DNA from: Acidovorax sp. GBBC 1281
GTDB lineage: Bacteria > Pseudomonadota > Gammaproteobacteria > Burkholderiales > Burkholderiaceae_C
NCBI RefSeq assembly: GCF_028473645.1
Contig: NZ_CP097269.1
Span: 3,180,001-3,244,000, forward strand
DNA length: 64,000 nucleotides
Reading direction: 5' to 3'
The position numbers and the translations under genes were made by a program. Shown here piece by piece: positions 28,064-38,844 of the stretch (position 1 is its first letter; every line of letters starts with the position of its first letter). Below the pieces are notes generated by a model. The model had not been told where the DNA came from. It saw nothing but the letters and a program-made list of their open reading frames with translations, and searched no databases.

Positions 28064-28587
28064 AAACATCCAGAAGGCCACGGCCAGCACGCCATTCGCC
28101 GTACGCGAGATCCGGCTGTACGCTGGCGTCCCCGACGCGTAGCCGCTTAAGCGGCATGTGACACCAGCGCGGGTGTCCGCTGCGATGGTGGCCGTGACAA
28201 TTCGCAGCCGTGCCGGCGCCCGGACCAGGCACCGTGGCAAGACCGCAGAACCATGTAGGCAAGTGCCTACATAGGCAGGTAAGAACTTCCTGCAACCTCT
28301 TGTTGCATCGCAACAGAAGATGCGTCCAGGACCACCTGCATGCACCCCAACTCCATCCATGACCCGGCCTCCGGAGCCCCCTGCCTTCCAGGCAAGGCTC
28401 CGAGCCGGGCTCCGTCGCGCGTGAAAAGGGATGCAAGAGGAGGATGGCCCGGATCGATCCGCATGGCGCATGTGCTGGCAGCCACCGGGCTGCCCAGTAT
28501 CCCCGCGTTCCGATGTCGATCTCCGCAGCCCACCCTGATTGTCTCCACCTCACCTTTCCACGTCTGATCCATCTGGGAGTTCCCACC
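28048..28587. other. Long leader/intergenic region before glgC
   Basis: 540 bp without a supported gene. It is unusually rich in inverted repeats: GCCGCTTAAGCGGC at 28142-28155, a 20-bp palindrome at 28253-28272, TGTTGC-ATC-GCAACA at 28301-28315 and a nested stem-loop at 28372-28402 (outer arms CGGAGCC/GGCTCCG, inner TGCCT/AGGCA). It must contain the glg operon promoter and perhaps a regulated leader RNA. Confidence 0.6.
28253..28272. promoter_or_regulatory. 20-bp perfect palindrome, candidate operator before glgC
   Basis: ATGTAGGCA-AG-TGCCTACAT, 9-bp perfect arms with a 2-bp centre, 315 bp upstream of the glgC start. The geometry fits a dimeric regulator such as a MarR-type protein, but no factor can be assigned from sequence. 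Confidence 0.5.
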
Positions 28588-29892
28588 ATGTCACGCACCA
28601 AAAATGTCCTCGCCATCGTCATGGCCGGCGGTGAAGGCTCCCGCCTTCATCCGCTAACCGCGGAGCGCTGCAAGCCGGCCGTGCCGTTCAACGGCAAGCA
28701 CCGCATCGTGGACTTCGTCCTGTCCAACCTGGTGAACTCGGAAATCTTTTCCATCTACCTGCTGGTGCAGTACAAGTCGCAGTCGCTCATCGAGCACATC
28801 CGCCAGTCGTGGACCATGGCCCGCTTCATTCCCGAGCATTTCGTGACGGTGGTGCCGCCCCAGATGCGCAACGGCCCCGAATGGTTCCAAGGCACGGCCG
28901 ATTCGGTCTACCAGAACATCCACCTGATCGAAAGCTTCCGGCCCGACATCGTCGCGGTGTTCGGAGCGGATCACATCTATCGCATGGACGTGCGCCAGAT
29001 GATCGACTTCCACGTGGCCAACAACGCCGATGTCAGCGTGGCCACGCTGCCGGTGAAGCTGTCGCAGTGCGACCAATTCGGCATCGTCGAAACGGACGAG
29101 AACCACCGCATCACGCAGTTCGTCGAGAAGCCGAAATCCACGCACCCCATGCCCGGCAGTCCCACCCATGCGCTGGCCTCCATGGGCAACTACCTCTTCA
29201 ATGCGGACGTGCTGCTCGACGCACTCAAGAAAGCGCACGAGACCGGTGACAGCGATTTCGGCAAGCACATCCTGCCGACCATGCTGGAGTCGCACCGCCT
29301 GATGGCCTATGACTTCGACACCAACACCATCCCCGGAACCGAGCCCTACGAAGAGCACGGCTACTGGCGCGATGTGGGCACCATCGATTCGTACTTCGAC
29401 GCCCACTTCGACACGCTGGGCGCGACGCCGCGCTTTCGCATGACCAACCGCCAGTGGCCGATCTACGCCAGCCCCGACCAGGCGGAATCCGCCCAGATCG
29501 AAAATGGCGTGATCCACCGCTCGGTGGTGGGTTCGGGCAGCATCGTGGACGGGGCCTCGCTCAACCATACCATGCTGCGCCGTTCGGTCGTCGTCGAGCG
29601 CGATGCCCGTCTGGAGCATTGCATCGTGATGGAGCGTACCCGCATCGGCCGCGGTGCCCAGATCCGGCGCGCCATCATCGACCAGGACAACGACGTGCCC
29701 GCCCATGAACGCATCGGCTTCAATCTGGAAGAAGACCGCAAGCGCTTCCATGTCACCGAAAGCGGCATCGTGGTGGTCCCACGCAAGTTCTTCACGACCC
29801 AGCAGGATTCCGGCACCAACACCCCCAGCATCGGCCGTGCCCGGCCACCGGCCCCTATGGCCCCCGAAAGCGACCGCAAAGTAGCCGCATGA
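28588..29892 (+). CDS. glgC: Glucose-1-phosphate adenylyltransferase GlgC
   Basis: 434-aa ADP-glucose pyrophosphorylase that makes ADP-glucose from glucose-1-phosphate and ATP, the committed step of glycogen synthesis. The nucleotide-binding start [16 protein letters not shown] is followed by [27 protein letters not shown] contains the sugar-phosphate-binding Lys, and the C-terminal left-handed beta-helix shows hexapeptide repeats. The start is ATG 28588 with GGGAG upstream. The stop overlaps the glgX start by 4 bp. A 30-residue Pro/Ala-rich tail is at the C-terminus. Confidence 0.97.
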   Translation: MSRTKNVLAIVMAGGEGSRLHPLTAERCKPAVPFNGKHRIVDFVLSNLVNSEIFSIYLLVQYKSQSLIEHIRQSWTMARFIPEHFVTVVPPQMRNGPEWFQGTADSVYQNIHLIESFRPDIVAVFGADHIYRMDVRQMIDFHVANNADVSVATLPVKLSQCDQFGIVETDENHRITQFVEKPKSTHPMPGSPTHALASMGNYLFNADVLLDALKKAHETGDSDFGKHILPTMLESHRLMAYDFDTNTIPGTEPYEEHGYWRDVGTIDSYFDAHFDTLGATPRFRMTNRQWPIYASPDQAESAQIENGVIHRSVVGSGSIVDGASLNHTMLRRSVVVERDARLEHCIVMERTRIGRGAQIRRAIIDQDNDVPAHERIGFNLEEDRKRFHVTESGIVVVPRKFFTTQQDSGTNTPSIGRARPPAPMAPESDRKVAA

Positions 29893-32054
29893 AACCCGAC
29901 CTGATGAATACGCCTTCCGCTCCCGTTGCATCCCGCCACAAGAAAGTCCGTTATACCGTGGAGCCGGGCCGCCACTGGCCGCAGGGGGCCACGGCGAGCC
30001 GGCACGGCGTGAACTTCGCCGTCTATGCGCCATCGGCCGAAAAGGTGGAGATCTGCCTGTTCTCCGAGGACGATCAGGAAACGGCGCGCATCACGCTGCC
30101 CTGCATGAGCCGGGACACGTGGCACGGATTGGTGAAGGGGTTGAAGGTCGGTCAGAAGTACGGACTGCGGGTGCACGGCCCCTACGAGCCTGGCAACGGA
30201 CATCGCTTCAACCCCGCGAAACTGTTGCTGGACCCGTACGCGCTCGCCCTCGATCGGCCGGTGCTCGGCCATGCGGAGCAATTCGGCTACGAACTGGATC
30301 AGGAAGAAGAAGACCTGCAGCCCAGCACCGTGGACAACGGTGCGGTGGCGCCCAAATGCCGCGTCGTCAAATCGCGTTTCGACTGGGGTGACGATGCGCC
30401 ACCCCGCGTTTCTGCCAAAGACACCGTGTTCTACGAAGTGCATGTGAAGGGCTTTACCCAGACCATGCCCGGCGTGCCCGAGCCCCTGCGAGGCACGTAT
30501 GCCGGACTGGCCAGCGATGCCGCCATTGCCCACCTGCGCGAGCTGGGAATCACCAGCGTGGAGCTGTTGCCTGTCCAGGCATTTCTGGACGACAAGCGGC
30601 TGGTGGACAACGACCTCACCAACTACTGGGGCTACAACACCGTTGCGTTCTTCGCGCCGGAGCCACGCTACAGCGCCTCCAAGTCAGACGGCGGCGTGGA
30701 CGAATTCAAGGCCATGGTGAAGGCGCTACACGCTGCTGGGCTGGAGGTGATTTTGGACGTGGTCTACAACCACACGGGAGAAGGCAATCACTTGGGGCCC
30801 ACCATCAGCTTCAAGGGCATCGACAACGCGGCCTATTACCGGCTGTCTCCGGAAGACGCGCGCTACTACGTGGACTACACCGGCACCGGCAACACGGTGG
30901 ATACCACCAGCCCGGCCGCGTTGCGCCTGGTGCTCGACAGCCTGCGCTACTGGGTGACGGAAATGCACGTGGATGGTTTCCGCTTCGACCTGGCCTGTGC
31001 ACTGGGCCGTGACCCCACCGGCGCTTTCACGCACCGTGCCGCCTTTTTCGCAGCCGTGGCGCAAGACCCCGTGCTGTCGGGTGTCAAGCTCATTGCCGAG
31101 CCGTGGGACCTGGGCCCGGACGGCTACCAGGTGGGCGGATTCCCGGTGGGATGGATGGAATGGAATGGCCGCTACCGCGACGCCGTGCGCGATTATTGGC
31201 GCAACGCCGACAGCAGCCTGCCCTCGTTCGCCGCCTGCCTTTGCGGTAGCGCCGACATGCTCGCCGCGCGCAAGCGACCGCCGGTGGACAGCGTGAACAT
31301 CGTGACGGTGCATGACGGCTTCAGTCTGGCCGACCTGGTGAGCTACAACGAGAAGCACAACGACGCGAACAAGGAAGACAACCGCGACGGTGAAAACCAC
31401 AACCGCAGTTGGAACTGCTGTGCCGAAGGCCCGTCGGACGATCCCGCAATCCAGGCCCTGCGCGCGCGCCAGATGCGCAATTTCATCGCCACTCTGTTCG
31501 TCTCGCACGGCACGCCCTTGCTGTTGGGCGGCGACGAGATGGCCCGCACCCAGCACGGCAACAACAACGGCTACTGCCAGGACAGCGCCCTGTCCTGGTA
31601 CGACTGGAATCAGGCTACGAGCGAGGCGGAGCTGATGGGATTCACCCGGGCCCTGCTGGCACTACGGCATGCATTGCCTGTGTTGCGTCCTGCCGTGCAT
31701 CCGGCAGGCACCACCGGACACCCTGCTTGCGTGGCCCTGAACTGGCACAGCGTCTGGGGCCTGGCGATGACCCAGGAGGAATGGGAAGATCCCCAGGTGC
31801 GCTGCGTAGCAGCGCTGATGGAGGGCCACGGCGACAGCGAGTCGGTTATGTTGCTGTTCAATGCGACCCCTGCCGATGCGGTCTTCACCCTGCCTCAGGA
31901 CGAGCATGGCCGCGTCTGGACCGTGCGAGTGGACACCCGCACCGCTGCCGTGCCACCAGCCGACGCGACAGACATCCCTGCGGGCGGGCAGTGGACGCTG
32001 CAACCGCATTCCATGGCCGTTCTGACCACACCCTCACGCGCCGACCTGTCATGA
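29889..32054 (+). CDS. glgX: Glycogen debranching enzyme GlgX
   Basis: 721-aa GH13 isoamylase-type enzyme that removes short alpha-1,6 branches from phosphorylase-trimmed glycogen, supplying maltooligosaccharides. The N-terminal carbohydrate-binding module is around residues 35-140. The (beta/alpha)8 barrel shows [30 protein letters not shown], the nucleophile Asp in [13 protein letters not shown], the acid in LIAEPWDLG and [15 protein letters not shown]. The length is typical. ATGA overlaps connect it to glgC and treZ. Confidence 0.96.
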   Translation: MKPDLMNTPSAPVASRHKKVRYTVEPGRHWPQGATASRHGVNFAVYAPSAEKVEICLFSEDDQETARITLPCMSRDTWHGLVKGLKVGQKYGLRVHGPYEPGNGHRFNPAKLLLDPYALALDRPVLGHAEQFGYELDQEEEDLQPSTVDNGAVAPKCRVVKSRFDWGDDAPPRVSAKDTVFYEVHVKGFTQTMPGVPEPLRGTYAGLASDAAIAHLRELGITSVELLPVQAFLDDKRLVDNDLTNYWGYNTVAFFAPEPRYSASKSDGGVDEFKAMVKALHAAGLEVILDVVYNHTGEGNHLGPTISFKGIDNAAYYRLSPEDARYYVDYTGTGNTVDTTSPAALRLVLDSLRYWVTEMHVDGFRFDLACALGRDPTGAFTHRAAFFAAVAQDPVLSGVKLIAEPWDLGPDGYQVGGFPVGWMEWNGRYRDAVRDYWRNADSSLPSFAACLCGSADMLAARKRPPVDSVNIVTVHDGFSLADLVSYNEKHNDANKEDNRDGENHNRSWNCCAEGPSDDPAIQALRARQMRNFIATLFVSHGTPLLLGGDEMARTQHGNNNGYCQDSALSWYDWNQATSEAELMGFTRALLALRHALPVLRPAVHPAGTTGHPACVALNWHSVWGLAMTQEEWEDPQVRCVAALMEGHGDSESVMLLFNATPADAVFTLPQDEHGRVWTVRVDTRTAAVPPADATDIPAGGQWTLQPHSMAVLTTPSRADLS

Positions 32055-33868
32055 AGTACCGGCATGACATGCCGTTCGGCGCCCGGCTCACGGCCGACGG
32101 CGGCGCCGGATTCAGCCTTTGGGCGCCCAACGCCCGCGAAGTGGTTTTGCACCATGGCACGGCGCCAGCGTCGCCCATGATGCCGCTCCCGGCGCAGTCC
32201 CGTCCGAATGGCTGGTGGCACGTGGAGTTGCAAGCAGCCTCTCGCGCCACCCGCTATCAGTGGCAGGTGGACGGTGGCCCGCTGATGCCGGACCCAGCTT
32301 CGCGCAGCAATCCCCACGGCCCGCATGGCGCCAGCGAGATCACCGATGCCAAGGACTTCGACTGGCAGGTGGACTGGCAAGGGCGGCCCTGGAGCGAGGT
32401 GGTTCTGTATGAACTGCATGTGGGCACGTTCACGCCCGAAGGCACCCTGCAAGCCGCGCTGCAGCAGTTGCCGCGCCTGAAAGACCTGGGCATCACCACA
32501 GTGGAATTGATGCCCCTGGCATGCTTCGGGGGCCGGTTCGGCTGGGGGTATGACGGCGTGCTGCCCTTCGCTCCGCACCCTGACTACGGAACCCCCGATG
32601 ACCTCAAACGCTTCATCGATGGGGCGCATGCGCTGGACCTCATGGTGATGCTCGACGTGGTTTACAACCACTTCGGACCGGACGGAAACTACCTCGGCCT
32701 CTACGCACCGCAGTTCTTTTCTGAAAAGCACACCAGCCCTTGGGGCGCCGCCATCAACTTCGACGGCGCCCAGAGCGGGCCCGTGCGTGAATTCTTCATC
32801 CACAACGCGATGTACTGGATCGAGGAATTCCGGTTCGACGGACTCCGCCTGGACGCGGTGCACGCCATCATCGACGACAGCGAGCCCGACTTTCTCGCAG
32901 AACTTTCGCAGCGCGTGCGAACTGCATGCGCTGGCCGGCATGTACACCTCGTCCTCGAAAACGAGAAGAACCAGCCGGAGCATCTGGACCCCAGTCCCCA
33001 GCCCTCTCGCTATGACGCGCAATGGAATGACGATTTTCACCATGCACTGCATGTGCTGCTGACTGGCGAAACGCAGGGCTATTACGGCGACTACGGCACT
33101 GCGCCAACCGCCTTGTTGGCGCGCGCGCTGACGAACGGCTATGTGTTTGCCCACAGCGATCGCGACGGACAAGGCCGCAGGCACCAAGTGGTGGCTGCAG
33201 CGCCCGAGCCCCTTTCCACCATGGTCCAGTTCTTCGGTAACCACGATCAGGTCGGCAATCGCGCGTTCGGCGAAAGGCTATCGCAATTGGTTCCAGCGCC
33301 CGCTTCCGAACTGGCCATGCTGCTGACTTTGCTGGGCCCGGCGACGCCGCTGATCTTCATGGGCGATGAATTCGGCGCCCAGACACCGTTTCTCTACTTT
33401 GCCGATTGGGAAGGGGAACTGCGCGATGCCGTGCGCCAGGGCCGGTTGCGCGAATTCGGCCACGAAGTCCCGCCAGGCGGCACGCTTCCGGATCCTTGCG
33501 ATGCGGTCACCTTCGCACACAGCCGCCTCGACTGGCAGCAAGCCGACAGCCCGCAAGGCCTGGCGCGGCAAGCCTTGCTGCGCGAGGCGCTCGCGGCGCG
33601 CAGGCAGTGGCTCAACCCACGCCAGCACCGGCTGGTACCACGGGGCCACGTGGCCCGGGTGGTGGGCGCCCGCGGCCTGCAGGTGCGGTGGCATTACGAC
33701 GATGGCGCGCAATGGCAGATGGATATCAACCTGAGCGAAATGCCCGTCGAGGCGCCGATACCCGACGGCCCGCAGGGAACCCCGCGGTTTTCACACCGCT
33801 GGAGCAATGACACGACCCAATGGGCACCTTGGTCCGCCCGTTGGTGTTTTCTGGAGCCCAACGCATGA
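32051..33868 (+). CDS. treZ: Malto-oligosyltrehalose trehalohydrolase TreZ
   Basis: 605-aa GH13 enzyme that releases trehalose from the end of maltooligosyltrehalose made by TreY. It has a short N-terminal beta-sandwich (FSLWAPNAREVVLHH) and a catalytic barrel with WGYDGVLPFAPHPDYGTPDD, MLDVVYNHFGPDGNYLG, nucleophile Asp in GLRLDAVHAIID, a Glu in LVLENEKN and the transition-state Asp in FFGNHDQVGNRAFGERL. It is placed between glgX and the treY fusion with ATGA overlaps at both ends, so all steps from branched glycogen to free trehalose are translated in sequence. Confidence 0.95.
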   Translation: MKYRHDMPFGARLTADGGAGFSLWAPNAREVVLHHGTAPASPMMPLPAQSRPNGWWHVELQAASRATRYQWQVDGGPLMPDPASRSNPHGPHGASEITDAKDFDWQVDWQGRPWSEVVLYELHVGTFTPEGTLQAALQQLPRLKDLGITTVELMPLACFGGRFGWGYDGVLPFAPHPDYGTPDDLKRFIDGAHALDLMVMLDVVYNHFGPDGNYLGLYAPQFFSEKHTSPWGAAINFDGAQSGPVREFFIHNAMYWIEEFRFDGLRLDAVHAIIDDSEPDFLAELSQRVRTACAGRHVHLVLENEKNQPEHLDPSPQPSRYDAQWNDDFHHALHVLLTGETQGYYGDYGTAPTALLARALTNGYVFAHSDRDGQGRRHQVVAAAPEPLSTMVQFFGNHDQVGNRAFGERLSQLVPAPASELAMLLTLLGPATPLIFMGDEFGAQTPFLYFADWEGELRDAVRQGRLREFGHEVPPGGTLPDPCDAVTFAHSRLDWQQADSPQGLARQALLREALAARRQWLNPRQHRLVPRGHVARVVGARGLQVRWHYDDGAQWQMDINLSEMPVEAPIPDGPQGTPRFSHRWSNDTTQWAPWSARWCFLEPNA

Positions 33869-36800
33869 CGGACCCTACCCCCGGCGAAGCCCTGCGCCAT
33901 CGCGCCCACTTGGCCGGCATTGCACTGAACTACACCAGCTTCTGGGGCGAGCACCGCGACGTGCCGGCCTCCGTCATCGAGCGGGCGCTGGCCGCCATGG
34001 GAAGCCATGCAGATACCAGCGCCGTGCCCTCCCCCGTGCTGGTATCGGAGGGCAGCGCGGCCACCGTGCCGCTTCACAACGAAGGGCCCTGGCGCCTGTT
34101 CACCGCTGAGACGGCGGAACGCACGCTGGTGTGCGAGGGCGTAGGCACCGTCGCCGAGGTGCCCGCTTCGCTGGCCATGGGCTTCTACGCCCTCCATTCA
34201 CCGGGGGCATCGGCCGAACGGCTGGTCATCGTGGCGCCCGAGCATTGCTGGTCCCCGGAACCCCTACGGCAAGGCGAACGCTGGTGGGGCCTGAGTGCCC
34301 AGCTGTACGCCCTGCGCTCGGAGCGAAACTGGGGGATTGGCGATTTCACCGATCTGGCGGACCTCGTGTCCATTGCTGCCGGGCAAGGCGCGGCTTTCGT
34401 CGGATTGAGCCCGTTGCATGCCTTGCGCGCGGATCAGCCAGAGGCTGCAAGCCCCTATAGCCCGTCAAGCCGGATGGCGTTGAACACGCTCTTCATCGAT
34501 GTGGCGGCGGTGCCTGAATTCATGCGCAGTTCGGCTGCGCAGACACTGTTCTCGGACGCCGCTTTCCAGCAGCGGCTGGGTGCGTTGCGGGCTTCGAGCG
34601 AAGTGCGCTATGCCGAAGTCGCAGCCGCCAAGCAGGAGGTGCTGGGGCTGCTGTGGGACGAGTTCCAGCGCAGCGAATCGAGCACCGACTCGCCTCGAGC
34701 GGCGGCTTTCCGCGACTTCATGAGGGGTCAAGCCGACATCCTCGGGCAACACGCGCTGTACGAGGCCATCCAGTGCCATTTGAACGCCATCGACCCCAGT
34801 GTCTGGGGTTGGCCTGCATGGCCCGAAGCGATGCGCGACCCCCAGGGTGCCGAGGTGAAATCCTTTGCCCAGGACCATGCGGATCAAGTGCAGTACCGCT
34901 TCTGGCTGCAGTGGCTGGCCCATACACAACTCGATCGGGTGAGCCAACGGGCCCGTTCGATGATGCCGCTGGGTCTGTATTGCGACTTGGCGGTCGGAGC
35001 GAACGACGGGGGCTCGGAGACCTGGACCGGCCAGGGCCTGTACGCGCGTGGCATGAACGTAGGCGCTCCGCCGGATCCGCTCAATCACCAGGGACAGGAT
35101 TGGGGCCTTCCTCCCATGAATCCCTGTGCGCTCGCGGCGGCGCATTTCCTGCCCATGCGCCGATTGCTGACCAGCGTGATGCGCCCGGCCGGCGCCTTGC
35201 GGATGGACCATGTCATGGCGCTCATGCGCCTGTTCTGGACCAGTGCAGACGGCGGTGCGTACGTCTACTACCCTCTGGACGCCTTGCTGGCCATCATGTC
35301 CATCGAAAGCCATCGCCACCAGTGCCTGGTGATCGGCGAAGACCTGGGCAACGTCGCGCCGCAGATGCGGGAGGCCATGGCGCACAAAACGCTGTTGTCC
35401 TATCGGCCTTTGATTTTCGAACGTGCCGATGGCGGCGCGTTCCGCACGCCGGCCCATTGGCCTCATCAGGCCCTGGCAGTGGTCAGCACGCATGACCTGC
35501 CCACACTGCGTGGGTTTTGGGCGGCCGAAGACATTGAGGTGCAGTCGCGCCTGGGCTGGCTGTCCGCCCCGGACGCCCACGCCCGCGCCTTGATGGAGCG
35601 CGCCCAGGACCGCGTGAGATTGCTCATCGCGCTCAACGAGGAAGGGCTGCTTCCGAGCGGTGCCACTGCGGACCCGCAATCGGTGCCCGAAGCCAACGCG
35701 GACTTCGTGGCCGCAGTGCATCGCTATCTCGCCAGAACACCCTGCTGGCTGGCGGCAGTGCAACTGGAAGACGTGACAGGCCAACTGGAGCAGGTCAATG
35801 TGCCGGGCTCCACCGAGGCCATGCAGCCCAACTGGCGCCGGCGCCTGAGCGTGCCGCTGGAAAAGCTGGCGACCCATCCCTGCTTTGCGGACATTGCGGC
35901 CGCGATGCGCGCCGAGCGCGGCGGCGCAGCCCTGCCCTTCAGCGAGGCACTGCCGCCGCTCGACACCGCCGATATTCCCCTGGCGACGTACCGGGTGCAA
36001 TTCCACGAAGGCAATACCTTCGAGCAGGTCACCCGGGCCGTGCCCTATCTCCATGCACTGGGGATCAGCCACCTCTACAGCTCGCCGTATCTCAAGGCCG
36101 CGCCGGGCAGCACGCACGGCTACAACGTGGTGGACCCGACCCGTCTGAATCCCGAAGTCGGATCGGAGGCCACGCACACCGCCTTGTGCGAAGCGCTGCA
36201 GGCGCACGGGCTCAGCCAGGTGCTCGACATCGTGCCCAACCACATGGGGGTGCTGGATTCCAACAACCCCTGGTGGCAGGACGTGCTCGAGCATGGGCGG
36301 GCCTCCGCCCATGCAGGCACCTTCGACATCGAGTGGGAGCCGACCGCGCCAGAAATGCACGGGCGCGTGCTCCTGCCGATGCTAGGCGGTCATTACGGCC
36401 GCGTTCTCGAATCCGGCGAACTTCAGGTGGCATTCGACCCGCAAGGCGGACGATTCAGCATCCGCTATTGGGACCACGAGCTTCCCATCGACCCACAGCA
36501 TTACGCGCGCATTTTTGCAGCCGTGCCGGCCCCGGTTTCGGGAGGCGAACGCGATGGCGACAGCCTGGCGCAAATGCAATCGTTGGTGGATGCGTTCGGC
36601 AATCTGCCTTCGCGCAATACCAGTGACGAGAACGAGCGCACCGTGCGCCAACGGGACACACCGCTGCATCAGCGCCGGCTTGCGGAACTGGCGGGGGAGC
36701 ACCCCTGGGTGCGGCAGTGGATCGAAGCGCTTCTGACGCAGTGGAATGGCCAGAAGGACAGTCCGGAAAGCTTCGATGCGCTGGACCAGTTGCTGCGCGA

Positions 36801-38844
36801 TCAGGCGTACCGCTTGGCGGACTGGCGTGTGGCAGGCGACGACATCAACTACCGACGATTCTTCGACGTCAACTCCCTGGCTGCCGTCCGCATGGAAGAC
36901 CCAGCCGTCTTCGAGTCGACCCACACCTGCATCTTTCGCTGGCTGGCCGAGGGAAAGATCTCCGGATTGCGCATCGACCATCCGGATGGATTGGCCGACC
37001 CCGCCCAGTACTTCGACCGGCTGCAAAAGCGCTATGCGTCGCTGGCGCGCGCTGCGGGACGGGAGCCCCGCGCACTGTACCTCATCGTGGAAAAGATCCT
37101 GGCCGACCATGAGCCGCTGCCGCAGGATTGGCCCGTGCATGGAGCCACAGGGTACCGGTTCAGCAGCCTGGTCAATGGGCTATTCGTCGAGCCGGCCTCT
37201 CAAGCGGCTTTTGACGACGCGTACTCCGCCTTCACCGGCGATCGCAAGGAATTCGAAGAGGCGGTGCACGAGTGCAAGAAGCACATCATCGAAACCTCGC
37301 TGTTCAGTGACCTGGGGTGGCTGGCAGACACGCTTTACCGCATCAGCCGCACCGACCGCAAGACCTGCGATTTCACGCGCAACCAACTGCGCATCGCGCT
37401 GACGGAGGTGGCGGCCGTCTTCCCCGTCTACCGCACCTACATCGCGCCCGACGGTACGGGGCTGTCCGACACGGATCGGCAACACATCGAATGGGCCATT
37501 GCGGCGGCACGTCGCCGCATGGGCACCGCCGAGGGCGGCGTGCTTGCGTATCTGCAAGGCGTCTTTGTCGGTACGGAAGGCCAGCACCTACCCGCGTTGC
37601 GGGGCGCGTTCCTGCGCCGCTGGCAACAGTTCACTGCGCCGGTGATGGCGAAGTCCGTAGAGGATACGGCGTTCTACCGCTATGTGCGCCTGGTGTCGCT
37701 GAACGATGTCGGCTCGGAGCCGCGGCGTTTCGGATTGTCCGGCGCCGCATTCCATCAGGCCAACCTGCAACGGTCGCGGCGATTGCCGCATGGGCTGCTG
37801 GCGACCTCCACGCATGACAGCAAGCGCTCGGAAGATCTGCGCGCCCGCCTGAACGTGCTGTCCGAGATTCCGGCGCTGTGGGAAGACACGGCGATTCAAC
37901 TGCGCGAACTCGGGACCCGTTTCACGACGGAGATCGACGGTGCAGTGGTTCCCAGCCCCCATGATCTCTGGGCGCTCTATCAAGCCCTGGTCGGGATCTG
38001 GCCGGCAGAAGGCGCCGATGCGGAGGAGCGGATAGGCTTGCGAGACCGCGCCAAGCAGTACATGGTCAAAGCCATGCGCGAGGCCAAGCAGGCGACCAAC
38101 TGGCTGTTTCCCAACGAGGCCTATGAGGCAGCCGTTGACCGCTACATCGACGGCGCGCTCTCTACGGATCGTTTCGTGCGCGAACTGGAGAAATTCGTCC
38201 AGTCCATCGCCCCCTATGGATTTCGCAATAGCCTTTGCCAGCTTGCGCTGAAGCTGACGGTCCCCGGCGTGCCCGACATCTACCAAGGCTGCGAGCAGTG
38301 GAACTTCAGCCTCGTGGACCCGGACAACCGCAGGCCCGTCGATTTCACGGAACTGGAGCGTTCACTGGAAACGGTGCGCTCGCACTACGCCCTGGGGTAT
38401 CCCAAGACCGACGCATGGCGAGAGATGCTAGGCGCATCTCCGGCGCCTCTGATCAAGCAACTGGTCACATGGCGGCTGCTGCAGTTGCGGCAGAAAATGC
38501 CGGAGCTGTTCCTGAACGCCACCTACCTTCCTCTGACTCTGGAGGGGCCGAGCGCCGAACATGCCGTCGCGTTTGCACGCATCCGGGAAGGCAAAGCCAT
38601 TGTGGTTGTCTGCTCGCGGTTGCTGTACGGGCTGACCGCGATGGGTTGGCGTGGAACCCGCGTCGCGCTTGCCGCGGTACATCCTGCCTTGGACAAAATT
38701 CCAAGGTGGAAAAACTGGATGACGGGAGTGTCCCTGGTAGCCGACAAGGATGAAGGCCTGGAACTGGACATGCTGATGGGCGAATTGCAACCAGAGGGCG
38801 GTACCTTGCCATTCGTGGTGTTGGTGCCCGAGGACGTCGAATGA
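33865..38844 (+). CDS. treY: Bifunctional 4-alpha-glucanotransferase (MalQ) / malto-oligosyltrehalose synthase (TreY) fusion
   Basis: 1659-aa fusion. Residues about 1-695 are a GH77 amylomaltase: LSAQLYALRSERNWGIGDF, the nucleophile region ALRMDHVMALMRLFW near residue 445, IGEDLGNVAPQMREAM with the acid Glu, and VVSTHDLPTLRGFW. Residues about 705-1659 are GH13 TreY: TYRVQFHEGNTFEQV, VPYLHALGISHLYSSPYLKA, DIVPNHMGV, nucleophile region GLRIDHPDGLADP, LIVEKIL, and TSTHDSKRSED. MalQ lengthens glucan chains; TreY converts their reducing end to trehalose. Fusing them may channel maltodextrins of suitable length. ATGA overlaps link it to treZ and glgA. The frame is intact with no sign of an artificial join. 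Confidence 0.95.
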   Translation: MTDPTPGEALRHRAHLAGIALNYTSFWGEHRDVPASVIERALAAMGSHADTSAVPSPVLVSEGSAATVPLHNEGPWRLFTAETAERTLVCEGVGTVAEVPASLAMGFYALHSPGASAERLVIVAPEHCWSPEPLRQGERWWGLSAQLYALRSERNWGIGDFTDLADLVSIAAGQGAAFVGLSPLHALRADQPEAASPYSPSSRMALNTLFIDVAAVPEFMRSSAAQTLFSDAAFQQRLGALRASSEVRYAEVAAAKQEVLGLLWDEFQRSESSTDSPRAAAFRDFMRGQADILGQHALYEAIQCHLNAIDPSVWGWPAWPEAMRDPQGAEVKSFAQDHADQVQYRFWLQWLAHTQLDRVSQRARSMMPLGLYCDLAVGANDGGSETWTGQGLYARGMNVGAPPDPLNHQGQDWGLPPMNPCALAAAHFLPMRRLLTSVMRPAGALRMDHVMALMRLFWTSADGGAYVYYPLDALLAIMSIESHRHQCLVIGEDLGNVAPQMREAMAHKTLLSYRPLIFERADGGAFRTPAHWPHQALAVVSTHDLPTLRGFWAAEDIEVQSRLGWLSAPDAHARALMERAQDRVRLLIALNEEGLLPSGATADPQSVPEANADFVAAVHRYLARTPCWLAAVQLEDVTGQLEQVNVPGSTEAMQPNWRRRLSVPLEKLATHPCFADIAAAMRAERGGAALPFSEALPPLDTADIPLATYRVQFHEGNTFEQVTRAVPYLHALGISHLYSSPYLKAAPGSTHGYNVVDPTRLNPEVGSEATHTALCEALQAHGLSQVLDIVPNHMGVLDSNNPWWQDVLEHGRASAHAGTFDIEWEPTAPEMHGRVLLPMLGGHYGRVLESGELQVAFDPQGGRFSIRYWDHELPIDPQHYARIFAAVPAPVSGGERDGDSLAQMQSLVDAFGNLPSRNTSDENERTVRQRDTPLHQRRLAELAGEHPWVRQWIEALLTQWNGQKDSPESFDALDQLLRDQAYRLADWRVAGDDINYRRFFDVNSLAAVRMEDPAVFESTHTCIFRWLAEGKISGLRIDHPDGLADPAQYFDRLQKRYASLARAAGREPRALYLIVEKILADHEPLPQDWPVHGATGYRFSSLVNGLFVEPASQAAFDDAYSAFTGDRKEFEEAVHECKKHIIETSLFSDLGWLADTLYRISRTDRKTCDFTRNQLRIALTEVAAVFPVYRTYIAPDGTGLSDTDRQHIEWAIAAARRRMGTAEGGVLAYLQGVFVGTEGQHLPALRGAFLRRWQQFTAPVMAKSVEDTAFYRYVRLVSLNDVGSEPRRFGLSGAAFHQANLQRSRRLPHGLLATSTHDSKRSEDLRARLNVLSEIPALWEDTAIQLRELGTRFTTEIDGAVVPSPHDLWALYQALVGIWPAEGADAEERIGLRDRAKQYMVKAMREAKQATNWLFPNEAYEAAVDRYIDGALSTDRFVRELEKFVQSIAPYGFRNSLCQLALKLTVPGVPDIYQGCEQWNFSLVDPDNRRPVDFTELERSLETVRSHYALGYPKTDAWREMLGASPAPLIKQLVTWRLLQLRQKMPELFLNATYLPLTLEGPSAEHAVAFARIREGKAIVVVCSRLLYGLTAMGWRGTRVALAAVHPALDKIPRWKNWMTGVSLVADKDEGLELDMLMGELQPEGGTLPFVVLVPEDVE

